64,000 nucleotides of DNA from contig JAWPHD010003071.1 of the NCBI GenBank assembly GCA_037043455.1, positions 124,001-188,000 on the forward strand, read 5' to 3'. Source of the stretch: Cyrtodaria siliqua. Taxonomy: Eukaryota > Mollusca > Bivalvia > Adapedonta > Hiatellidae. The translations under genes were made by a program, and so were the position numbers. Below, in pieces: positions 35,486-45,118 of the stretch (position 1 is the first letter of the stretch; every line of letters starts with the position of its first letter). Below the pieces are notes generated by a model. The model had not been told where the DNA came from and made no database searches. It was given only the letters and a program-made list of their open reading frames with translations.

Positions 35486-35712
35486 TTGAATGGTATTTTA
35501 CGTCATTTTTAGCACATCTTAGGCGGCAACAATAATGGACCATCATATATGGCCAGAGTCGGGTTTTTTTTTGTGGTAAAGACAGACCACACCCGCCACC
35601 TGTAAGAATCGACAAATTCCTCGCTTGAAAAGTCGAGCTCCCAGTGGGATTCGAACCCACAGCGGTACATGAACGTTTTAGATGCAATGTCTTTACTATC
35701 CCATCATTAACA
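35486..35712 (-). mobile_element. tRNA-derived SINE, copy 1
   Basis: On the minus strand it starts near GATGGGATAGTAAAGACATT and contains GGGTTCGAATCCCACTGGGA, a textbook Pol III B box. A body ends in GTATTTTACGTCATT-like sequence on the plus strand. A related copy lies at 38395-38655, sharing GTAAGAATCGAC, GAGCTCCCAGTGGGATTC and a TATTTAACGTCATTTTT word. It is a retrotransposed SINE, not a functional tRNA: no complete cloverleaf is apparent. Confidence 0.72.
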
Positions 35713-35981
35713 CATCAATAATACATATTAGTAGAATTGGTGTAAAAATATATTAAATCAAGAAAAAAGTGCTCATGCACATCTACTTTTGTAAATATTC
35801 AAAATGTATGCATAAATAAAATAGTGCTACCTTTATATGAAACGTTCCTTCACTAACAGTGTTAAAATTTCTCAGTCAAAAAAAGGGACTTGAAAACAGA
35901 AATTGCAAAAATGCATGTAATAAATATCACTAATAGTATATGTATCTCCATTTTAAAATGGTGTTTAAAAACTATACATAC

Positions 35982-36064
35982 AATCCATCGAAGGTTGTTA
36001 CTCCGTTGTCATTAAAGGAAGAGCAACGTTTTCCTTTCCGATTTGAGTCATCTTCTACAGACAC
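35982..36064 (-). CDS. VWDE-like gene, exon 10 (start of VWD domain, TFDG)
   Basis: Minus-strand exon of 83 bp with acceptor CGTTACCTTACAG and donor GGATT/GTATGT, phase 0 to 2. It encodes VSVEDDSNRKGKRCSSFNDN followed by GVTTFDG. TFDG is the conserved start of the VWD fold. The usual preceding Asp-Pro-His is not present (FNDNGVTTFDG instead), so the first strand is degenerate. A 'V-x-V-x-D' linker then Cys before TFDG is typical of VWDE-type proteins. It joins exon 9 (SKNIT) and exon 11 (ELKSDQ) in phase. Confidence 0.78.
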
Positions 36065-36249
36065 CTGTAAGGTAACGTACATGCAAACAACGGTTTAGAG
36101 CAAAAACTACAAACTGAAATTCAAATCACGTTTGTTAACATTAACTTATAAATAAAATTAAACTACCTTTGTGTAATACTGATCGTCAGTTGAAATGTCA
36201 AAAACTATTGTTACTTTTAATATATATAGGCACTTTGTTGCTGAGAAGG

Positions 36250-36332
36250 CATCGGGGCTCAGTGCAAAACTGTTCTAACTACATATGAATAAAAAAGGAG
36301 ATAGAATAGTTTTGCGCTGAGCCCTCGGCATG
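36250..36332. repeat. Short hairpin-forming inverted repeat
   Basis: CGGGGCTCAGTGCAAAACTG pairs with TAGTTTTGCGCTGAGCCCTC across ~30 bp. It lies in the intron between exons 9 and 10. Confidence 0.65.
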
Positions 36333-36439
36333 CACCTTTTACATCTTTAAAGTTGATATCCCGCCATAAATAGGTACATTTTACAACAGATGTAAACTGT
36401 TTCTCAACCTGTTGATGACGAGGTATACACATTACTTAA

Positions 36440-36720
36440 TATTTTGAGAATCCAAACTTTATAGACACAATATAAACGGCTTTAACCAGCTAAGCCCCAA
36501 ACTGGACCGTCAAATTAAGAGTAACAAATTATTTAATTCATTTCACGCATAATCAATCACGGGTAGTTTAAGAACCCGTGAAAAAAACTATATTTTTAAT
36601 TGGCACATATACATTATTATATGTCCTGAACAGCAAGACGCAGTTTTGATAAACTTTTTTTAAGTGTAATTTTTCCGTTATTGGGTGGGTTTGTTTCTTT
36701 AAGGAGAATGGAGAAGCTAA
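36440..36720. repeat. Interspersed repeat family R3, copy 1
   Basis: Contains ATAAACGGCTTTAACCAGCT, ATTTAAGAACC-like sequence, CTATATTTTTAATTGG and CATATACATTATTATATG. A diverged direct copy lies at ~38930-39145. Confidence 0.6.
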
Positions 36721-36819
36721 GTTTAACTTTCAACAGGACAATGAAACAAATGTAATATTGTAAAATGCAAGTCTTGCTTTTATTAGATAGTTAAACATAA
36801 CAGAGAAACAACAACCTAC

Positions 36820-37197
36820 TGTTATATTTTTGCTGAATACGCCAGACCAATATGGCGGAACATTAGTACCGCGAGCGTCAACCTTTAGCTTTAATGCAAA
36901 GTTGTCTCTCCTCCCATAGAAGTTGTTGTTTTTCAGCGTTATGTAGATTTTGATATCTTGAGTTGTTGTAGCTGTATTCTGTTTTGACGTCACACCCTGC
37001 ACCTGATGTCCACATGTGGTGGTACTCTGCACGGCAAGCGTGGCCTCCGTACAATCTCCGTTATCATCCGGGTCATAGAGTAGGAAATCTAAAAAGCAAT
37101 TTGTGGACCCGATTGGGCATCCGTACAGCACATTCAGGGTCAGAGATAACACAGCATCATCACTTCCTATCATCATACTGATATCATTACTTTGAAT
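36820..37197 (-). CDS. VWDE-like gene, exon 9 (pre-VWD region)
   Basis: The largest exon, 378 bp (126 codons), phase 0 to 0, with acceptor CAATTCTTTCAG and donor ATAACA/GTAGGT. It opens IQSNDISMMIGSDDAVLSLT, contains YGCPIGSTNC, DDNGDCTE and TTTCGHQVQG (four cysteines), and closes PPYWSGVFSKNIT with a terminal N-I-T sequon. The order 'x-V-x-V-P-I-x-C ... C ... C ... CG ... W ... Y ... R-D ... L ... W ... P-x-I-x-V' resembles the region upstream of the VWD domain in VWDE-type proteins. A 20-residue scan shows no membrane segment. It joins exons 8 and 10 in phase. Confidence 0.83.
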
Positions 37198-37524
37198 CTG
37201 AAAGAATTGAAATTGGTATTTATTATATACCTATCACTACACAGTACCTTCATTTTCCTACAAGTAATACAAAAACCTGCATCACCTCTAGAGTTTTTCT
37301 GAATCTGTGTCACCTCTAGAGGTTTTCTGAATCTGTTTCACTATACTACTAAAAATAGATTTCTGTATCACCATTCTACATACGTTGAATGACGTCGGCG
37401 ACATCACAACGTTACCTACCTGTGGTGTGACGACGTCGCCTACCTGTATAATCAAACTAGTCTAGTATACGGTGCTATAATATTTTACGGGCTTTCGTAT
37501 GAAGGTAACTTATAAAAAGACCAT

Positions 37525-37770
37525 TACTAGAGTAAGTGTTCTGGAATTGTGGACATGCCATATCTCCAGGATCACACCCGAGGATAAAGCCTCTCGTGAG
37601 ATGGATCACACCCAAGGATAAAGCCTCTCATGAGATGGATCACACCCGAGGATAAAGCCTCTCGTGAGATGGATCACACCCGAGGATAAAGCCTCTCGTG
37701 AGATCCTGCAGATATGGCATGTCCACTTGAGGTGATACAAACGTCCGGATCACTTTGCTCTAGAACTCTA
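37525..37770. repeat. Inverted repeat enclosing four 34-bp tandem copies
   Basis: GTGGACATGCCATATCTCCA (37551) pairs with ATATGGCATGTCCAC (37712), with weaker outer pairing (ATTACTAGAG / CTCTAGTAAT). The loop holds four copies of a 34-bp unit starting CACACCCGAGGATAAAGCCT. The minus-strand reading frame across it is a by-product. Confidence 0.8.
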
Positions 37771-38204
37771 GTAATAATCCTATTGGATCTTATAGTCGCA
37801 CCAACAGTAATCCAGCTTCCATTAGTGGAGGAAGATCTAGGGCACACCACCGGGTCATGTTCGTGCACTGGCGGGCACCTGGGTAGAACCACCGAACTTT
37901 CCGCATCTTTCAATATAGTGTAAGTGCAATATAAATCCACAACTACTAATTGCAAAACAATCTGGTTCAAATTAACCATAATGATTTGGAAACATTTAAG
38001 TAAGACAAGAAAACTAACAAGATGCCATGAGGCAGAAAAGGTAACCCGACGCCGTGAGTTTTTAAAAAAATATTAAAATTACAGTGCGTCCATTTTAGGA
38101 CCAAACCTGATGTAATACACATTGATTTTAAAGTATGCACTTTTATTATAAGTTTAAAGACATTCTACAGGGTTGAAAAATTGATCCCCACCAGCAGTTG
38201 TTTA
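37771..38204. other. Intron sequence with a short dispersed word
   Basis: The phrase GGCGGGCACCTGGGTAGAAC near 37870 recurs at ~39650, together with a 'CTTCCATTNNTGGAGGAAGA' word upstream in both places. It marks a dispersed repeat fragment. Nothing else is recognised. Confidence 0.45.
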
Positions 38205-38350
38205 AAGGAACAGTGGAGCGCTGTGATCTAGTTGGATCCAGGATTGAAAAGTCGTGTGTTCGATACCCGCCATGACCATTTATGTTGTGGCCCTGAGCAA
38301 GACACTACATGTATTTGCATTGGATTAGTATTGGTCCTACCCAGGAACAC
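38205..38350 (+). mobile_element. tRNA-like SINE head
   Basis: GGAGCGCTGTGATCTAGTTGG resembles a Pol III A box region, and GTGTTCGATACCCGCC a B box, ~40 bp apart. GGCCCTGAGCAAGACACTAC, a phrase common to several metazoan SINEs, follows. It is truncated or diverged, and no cloverleaf can be completed. Confidence 0.55.
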
Positions 38351-38394
38351 ATGAAGAATGATTAAATAAGTCGAAAGCATTTGTTACAATCAAT

Positions 38395-38655
38395 GTAAAT
38401 TTGTCTGTTTGGTATTTAACGTCATTTTTTCAGCACATTTTAGGCTATGTATGATGGTCGACTTCTTGTGGTGAAAACAGACCAACCACAAATCCTGGGT
38501 AGAACCAGTACTGTACATCTACCGCTATCTGTAAGAATCGACGCTTTCCCACTCACAAGTTGAGCTCCCAGTGGGATTCAAACCTGCAGCAGTGAGAGAC
38601 GAAAAGGTTTACAACGCAAAGTCGTTAACCCCTCCACCACGGTGCTCGATGTAAA
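38395..38655 (-). mobile_element. tRNA-derived SINE, copy 2
   Basis: Same family as 35486-35712. On the minus strand it starts GAGCACCGTGGTGGAGGGGT and carries a B box in GCAGGTTTGAATCCCACTGG. The body on the plus strand includes GTAAGAATCGACGC and TATTTAACGTCATTTTTTC. Confidence 0.72.
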
Positions 38656-38698
38656 ATAAATACGTTTAAACTAAAAGAACAGTTATGGATTGTATTAC

Positions 38699-38788
38699 CT
38701 CAACTGGAGTGACGCTGTTTCCGATTGTCATAGAAATTATCTCGTCATGTAGTTCAGAAGAATCGTGTGCGCTTGCTCCACACTTGAA
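38699..38788 (-). CDS. VWDE-like gene, exon 8
   Basis: Minus-strand exon of 90 bp (30 codons), phase 0 to 0, with acceptor TTCATTGCAG and donor GTTGAG/GTAATA. It encodes FKCGASAHDSSELHDEIISM followed by TIGNSVTPVE. In VWDE-type proteins a short 'F-x-C-x-V-x-A' segment of this kind precedes the four-Cys region, which is where it falls here. It joins exon 7 (...LEKQ) and exon 9 (IQSND...) in phase. Confidence 0.74.
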
Positions 38789-38929
38789 CTGCAATGAAAT
38801 AAATAACAAAAATAAATATCACACATCTTAAAGTAATCCCGTCAACAACAGCCAAATTTTACAACATATGTACGCCATTTCTCATCCTACTAACAATAAG
38901 GTCAGCTTTATAATTTACTTATTTTGAGA

Positions 38930-39145
38930 ATATAAACGGCTTTTACCGTCCAGGCCAAACCCCAACACCAGAGCGTTAAGTTTTCGACTCATAATTCGTT
39001 TCACCCATGTTCAGTCACGTGTATTTTAAGAACCCATGAATAAACCTATATTTTTAATGGTCATATATACATTATTATATGACCTGAACACCTGGAAAGA
39101 ATGGTTTTATAGCGTAATTTTGCCGTTATTTGGCAGGTTAGTTTC
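38930..39145. repeat. Interspersed repeat family R3, copy 2
   Basis: Diverged direct copy of 36440-36720, sharing ATATAAACGGCTTTTACCGT, AACCTATATTTTTAATGGTC and ATACATTATTATATGACCTG. Confidence 0.6.
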
Positions 39146-39149
39146 TTGA

Positions 39150-39520
39150 ATTGAATTGAATTGAACTGGGTTTTAAGGCGCACCAACACATGAAAGGTTA
39201 TATGGCGCCTAACATATACATCGAGTTAAAATATGAAGAATGGGCCTAGGACCTTCTCAACCCGAACTGCAGAGTTGCTGCAAATTCTATTGTAGACACT
39301 CCATTTACGCTGGAGCCATATTTATTGTTTTTCTGCCACTGCTCTTAGTGATCTGAGCGAGATGGCACCTGGAACAATGCAAGGGTCATGATGAAGACCT
39401 TTAATGAGCATGAACAAAAAATGGCATAATGAATATGAATGGGGTGAGTTGGTGGGGGGTCCTACCCCTCTGCATGTGACGGTGTGTTTGCAGTGGTTGT
39501 ATTCTACCCCGGCAACTACA
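39150..39520 (-). repeat. Interspersed repeat R1, copy 3
   Basis: Reverse-oriented copy of 12655-12957 and 17655-17990. It opens TTGAATTGAATTGAACTGGG and includes CTGCAGAGTTGCTGCAAATT and TCATGATGAAGACC. Confidence 0.75.
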
Positions 39521-39944
39521 AGGGGGAGTTTTTTCAATAGTGTAATGCAAATGTTATGTTGTGTATATGAATTTATAGTCATAAGGTCATATGGCAACAT
39601 TCTAGCTTCCATTGTTGGAGGAAGACCCCAGGTATCCCTCTGTGCAACCGGCGGGCACCTGGGTAGAACCACCAATATTCTGCAAACCAGTTGGATGGCT
39701 TTCTCACATACAGATTCCAGGTGGCCTTGAATTCACCAACCATTCTTGAGAATAGTCTTAGACTTAAGCCCAAGTATGCAAATTTCAGTCACAAATATTT
39801 CTATAAGTTTAAAGAATAAACGTTCCTAACAAGATGCCATGTATACGTATGATACATTCTAATGAATAGCAACTTCATACAACTGTTTATCTTGGAAGGT
39901 CATGGGAATATTTGTGAATGGAATTTGAGTACCCGAGTCAAAAT

Positions 39945-40182
39945 CTAAGAATAATGTGAAGAATGGTTGGTGAATTCCAGGCCTGGTCTATGATGATGAC
40001 TAGAACCCACAGTGGTGAGAGGCAAGGGATTTCAAGTCAGAGATTAACCACTCATCCGGTCTAAGTCTAAGAATAATGAGAAAAATGGTTGATGAGTTCC
40101 AGGCCTGGTCTATGATGACGACTAGAACCCACAGTGGTGAGAGGCAAGTGGTTTCAAGTCAGAGACTAACCACTCATCCACG
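39945..40182. repeat. Tandem duplication of a ~118-bp SINE-like segment
   Basis: TCTAAGAATAATGTGAAGAA, CCAGGCCTGGTCTATGATGA and TAGAACCCACAGTGGTGAGA are repeated 118 bp apart. The complement of the GAACCCACAG word resembles a degenerate B box. Confidence 0.7.
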
Positions 40183-40189
40183 GACACCC

Positions 40190-40781
40190 ACAAATATTCC
40201 AAAGACTAGTGGTGCAGCTGTGTTTGATGCCTTTGGATAATTGGATATTATATTTTATTTGTATTTTCTTCATCGTTCATACATAACATCAAGATGATGG
40301 CAACATTTCCATGCATGCTTCCTGGTTTAAACCCCAATTTGAGGTTTAGCCACTGACCCGAACATCACAGTAATGACTGTACTCATGTTTATAATGTTTT
40401 GGTTAGAATATACACAGACATATTAATAATATTTGTTATTAGGTCTGTGGAATATATCGTCTTCTAGAATATATCGTTTTCAAAGAAAAACATACAAGCA
40501 TAGACTAAATTCATATAAGCAGCTAGTCATATAAACTTTCCCATTATTCTGAAAACGGAAGCCAGGGAAATGCTTAAACAAAAGGCGGGTTGAATACAGT
40601 GGTTTCTGACAGCTTAGGCAAAACAACAAGAACAACCAACAACAATAGGTCTGTTTCTGGACTTGTTCCCAAAAAGAAATAGGATAGGTTGAATTTTTTT
40701 CTTTTCTTTTTTTTTTCTTTTTCGGAATTATTTCTTACTATACTAAATTCACATCAAAACATCAGAAGCATGTTCCTAGAA
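40190..40781. other. Intron sequence, nothing recognised
   Basis: Leads into the 39-bp array; contains a T-rich stretch near 40695-40725. Confidence 0.45.
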
Positions 40782-43135
40782 ATAATATGGGTGATACGCT
40801 ACACAACTGACACTGAATACAACATAATATGGGTGATACGCTACACAACTGACACTTACAACATAATATGGGTGATACGCTACACAACTGACACTGAATA
40901 CAACATAATATGGGTGATACACTACACAACTGACACTTACAACATAATATGGGTGATACGCTACACAACTGACACTGAATACAACATAATATGGGTGATA
41001 CGCTACACAACTGACACTTACAACATAATATGGGTGATACGCTACACAACTGACACTGAATACAACATAATATGGGTGATACGCTACACAACTGACACTG
41101 AATACAACATAATATGGGTGATACGCTACACAACTGACATTTACAACATAATATGGGTGAAATATACGCTACACAACTGACACTTACAACATAATATGGG
41201 TGATACGCTACAAAACTGACACTTACAACATAATATGGGTGATACGCTACAAAACTGACACTTACAACATAATATGGGTGATGCGCTACACAACTGACAC
41301 TTACAACATAATATGGGTGATACACTACAAAACTGACACTTACAGCATAATATGGGTGATACGCTACAAAACTGACACTTACAACATAATATGGGTGATA
41401 CGCTACACAACTGACACTTACAACATAATATGGGTGATACACTACAAAACTGACACTTACAACATAATATGGGCGATAAACTACAAAACGGACACTTACA
41501 ACATAATAAGTGTGATACGCTACAAAACTGACACTTACAACATAATATGGGTGATACGCTACAAAACTGACACTTACAACATAATATGGGTGATACGCTA
41601 CACAACTGACACTTACAACATAATATGGGTGATACACTACAAAACTGACACTTACAACATAATATGGGCGATAAACTACAAAACGGACACTTACAACATA
41701 ATAAGGGTGATACGCTACAAAACTGACACTTACATTATAATATGGGTGATACGCTACAAAACTGACACCTACAACATAATATGGGTGATACACTACAAAA
41801 CTGACACTTACAACATAATATGGGTGATACGCTACACAACTGACACTTACAACATAATATGGGTGATACGCTACACAACTGACACTTACAACATAATATG
41901 GGTGATACGCTACAAAACTGACACTTACAACATAATATGGGTGATACGCTACACAACTGACACTTACAACATAATATGGGTGATACGCTACACAACTGAC
42001 ACTTACAACATAATATGGGTGATACACTACAAAACGGACGCTTACAACATAATATGGGTGATACGCTACAAAACTGACACTTACATTATAATATGGGTGA
42101 TACGCTACAAAACTGACACCTACAACATAATATGGGTGATACACTACAAAACTGACACTTACAACATAATATGGGTGATACGCTACACAACTGACACTTA
42201 CAACATAATATGGGTGATACGCTACACAACTGACACTTACAACATAATATGGGTGATACGCTACAAAACTGACACTTACAACATAATATGGGTGATACGC
42301 TACAAAACTGACACTTACAACATAATATGGGTGATACGCTACACAACTGACACTTACAACATAATATGGGTGATACACTACAAAACTGACACTTACAACA
42401 TAATATGGGTGATACGCTACAAAACTGACACTTACAACATAATATGGGTGATACGCTACACAACTGACACTTACAACATAATATGGGTGATACACTACAA
42501 AACTGACACTTACAACATAATATGGGCGATAAACTACAAAACGGACACTTACAACATAATAAGGGTGATACGCTACAAAACTGACACTTACATTATAATA
42601 TGGGTGATACGCTACAAAACTGACACTTACAACATAATATGGGTGATACGCTACACAACTGACACTTACAACATAATATGGGTGATACACTACAAAACTG
42701 ACACTTACAACATAATATGGGTGATACGCTACAAAACTGACACTTACAACATAATATGGGTGATACGCTACACAACTGACACTTACAACATAATATGGGT
42801 GATACACTACAAAACTGACACTTACAACATAATATGGGCGATAAACTACAAAACGGACACTTACAACATAATAAGGGTGATACGCTACAAAACTGACACT
42901 TACATTATAATATGGGTGATACGCTACAAAACTGACACCTACAACATAATATGGGTGATACACTACAAAACTGACACTTACAACATAATATGGGTGATAC
43001 ACTACAAAACTGACACTTACAACATAATATTGGTGATACACTACAAAACTGACACAATGTAATATGGGTGATACAATACAAAACGGACACTTACAAAATA
43101 ATATGGGTGACACTTACAACATAATATGGGTGATA
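40782..43135. repeat. 39-bp minisatellite, left block (~60 copies)
   Basis: Unit ACTTACAACATAATATGGGT followed by GATACGCTACAAAACTGAC, 39 bp. Variants are ACAC for AAAA before CTGAC, CACTAC or AAACTAC for CGCTAC, and a 42-bp form with TGAATACAAC. A distinctive group (ATGGGCGATAAACTACAAAA followed by an AATAAGGGTGAT copy and a TACATTATAA copy) recurs near 41471, 41664, 42521 and 42829, showing higher-order duplication. All lengths are multiples of three, so both strands remain open for ~620 and ~780 codons without being coding. Confidence 0.95.
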
Positions 43136-44146
43136 TATTATGCTCCACATGTACTGTTGATTTTGTTACATGTTTTACATTTTATTACACAAATATGTTT
43201 TAAATTATTTGCATGTTTCTAATTGAAACACTGCATAAAACTCACTGTAATTGGTCATAATCAGTTTCTCTCTTCTGAGGACTTAATAATATTTACAAGT
43301 CACTCCAATGATTAAATATTTACCATTATCACTTTTATTGTTAGACAATTACAAGTCACTTTGAACTAGGAAACCAACAATTTGTGAACAGAAAGTTTTG
43401 TAACAAGGTGTTATAAATAGTCACGCATTTATGAAAGAAGGTGGTAATTATTTATTTCTATATATAAAAGAAATATGTTTGCCTTCGATTAGTTTATTGA
43501 GAAGTGATATGTTGCCTTTGTTTGCATCTCCTTTGTTTCATTAAAACTGGGTTTCTTTGATAAAACTGTGAAATTGGCCAAGCCAAGAAATTGTATTTAA
43601 AACAGTAGTTATGTGCTCTTCTAGGCAGACTGGAATTGATGACAGGAGGCAGTCTACGATGGACAACGACTACTCACCATAACCCACCATGGATACCGAT
43701 GTTGGAATAACCTTGCGAGATACTCTCTGATATAAGTTCAGTTATATCAGTGAGTACAACGGAGGAGCCAGTACCAACAAAACGGAACAGCTGGATCGAC
43801 CTACATGGGATACCTCTACAGACGCGTGGTGCCTTCTGATTGGCGGAGAGCTACAAATCAACTTTCGAGCCGGAAATGGGATCGACCTACTTGCAATATC
43901 TGCTGTCATCCCATTGGTTGAAACTTCGAAATCATCTTTAATCTTCTTGGACAACTTAAACTTCTTCAGGCTAACTGCGGTGAACTTCTACTCTTCAATC
44001 AACTCTACTGCTGCTATCTACGATAAACTACTTTGGACGAGGGATGTTATCTACTTGGACTCTTCGGCAACCATAAACTACTATTGAAACGCTCGCCAAA
44101 ATGACTAGTATCAACACGGCGAGGATAAAGAAAAACTCTACTACTA
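43136..44146. other. Left flank of the retrotransposon block
   Basis: Non-repetitive sequence from the end of the 39-bp array to the first 106-bp repeat. Near 43616 it carries CTCTTCTAGGCAGACTGGAA, which recurs at 49679, so the left ~500 bp probably belongs to the element's 5' UTR. No gag-like ORF1 is visible. Confidence 0.5.
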
Positions 44147-44252
44147 CGACTGGAATTGACCGTCTTAACGTGCATTACACTTTTAATTTGAATGGAATTA
44201 CCTTCAATTTTCATAACTGTATGATACTGGACTTTACCAAATAGTTTATTAT
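44147..44252 (+). repeat. 106-bp direct repeat, upstream copy
   Basis: GACTGGAATTGACCGTCTTA through TTTACCAAATAGTTTATTA. It is perfectly matched by 49691-49796. The preceding ~60 bp (GCTCGCCAAAATGACTAGTA) matches more loosely with 49620. It lies directly before the endonuclease frame. Confidence 0.9.
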
Positions 44253-45114
44253 AATATCTTTTAACGCGGGGGGACTAACTCATATAAAGCATGCAGAAAT
44301 AAAACTGTTCTTAGATCTGAATCCTGAAATTGACATTATATGTCTGCAAGAAACAAAATTTAACAAGAACAATTTTAAAACTATACCGGGATTCAGACAT
44401 GAATTCAAATTCTTTAATAATAAAAATAACAATGATTGTGGGGGGCTGGCCGTCTATTTTAAAAATTACATTAATTATGAAAATATAAATATAGATAATC
44501 CTAGGGGCGACAATGATAATACTACAATTGAAGTCCAGTTTTTTAAAGTGTTATACAAAGACTACACTTTTATTTTATCTAATCTTTATTCAAGAAACTG
44601 TGATAGCAGATCATTAAATAAAATTAGCAAGAAAATAAATGAGCTTAATATAAAACACGCCTTAATAACTGGAGACTTTAACGCCTATCACCATGCATGG
44701 GGATCTGAACACTCTAATAAAAAGGGGAAAGAAATTCTGTCTTGGGTTGACGAGCAGAATTTAGTCCTTCTTAACAACGGCTCCCCAATGCACATCGATA
44801 ACAGAACGGGCAACCTGTCAAACATTGATCTGTCTTTCTCTACCATCCCCCTCTCTCAAAAAACTCAATGGACAGTTCTAGATGATAATTGGGGGTCTGA
44901 CCACTTCCCAATCTATATCTCTATACAGCTAACAAATGATAAGATATCACATGAACAATATAATCAAGATAAATACAACTATAATAAAACAGACTGGGAC
45001 CTTTTCAATATTCTATGTAAAGATTTAAATACAGAAGACTTATTCTCAGAAGATATTAATATATTTAATAATAATTTAACTGAATATAGTACATCAAAGT
45101 GTCCCGATTTATAA
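44245..45114 (+). pseudogene. Non-LTR retrotransposon ORF2, endonuclease part (broken)
   Basis: Open from 44245 after an in-frame TAG to TAA at 45112. It shows the apurinic/apyrimidinic endonuclease motifs of non-LTR elements in order: SFNAGG near the start, LQETK (catalytic Glu), YSRN, ITGDFNAYHHAWGS, NIDLSFS and NWGSDHFPI. This enzyme nicks the target DNA for target-primed reverse transcription. The frame is lost at about 45090-45119, where the reverse transcriptase part continues in another frame, so a frameshift has separated the domains. No Met is needed because the original start was probably further upstream or translation was coupled to a missing ORF1. Confidence 0.9.
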
Positions 45115-45118
45115 TAAA

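Noticed and set aside
35640..35665. Possible tRNA gene (GGTTCGAATCC)
   Set aside because: B box is good, but no full cloverleaf or acceptor stem is seen and a second diverged copy exists, so it is a SINE.
37674..37979. 101-codon minus-strand frame
   Set aside because: Crosses the 34-bp repeat hairpin and a dispersed-repeat fragment also present near 39650; no splice or protein support.
40762..43113. Very long open frames on both strands through the 39-bp array (~620 and ~780 codons)
   Set aside because: They follow from a stop-free 39-bp unit whose length is a multiple of three. Both strands are equally open, and there is no start context, domain or codon bias.
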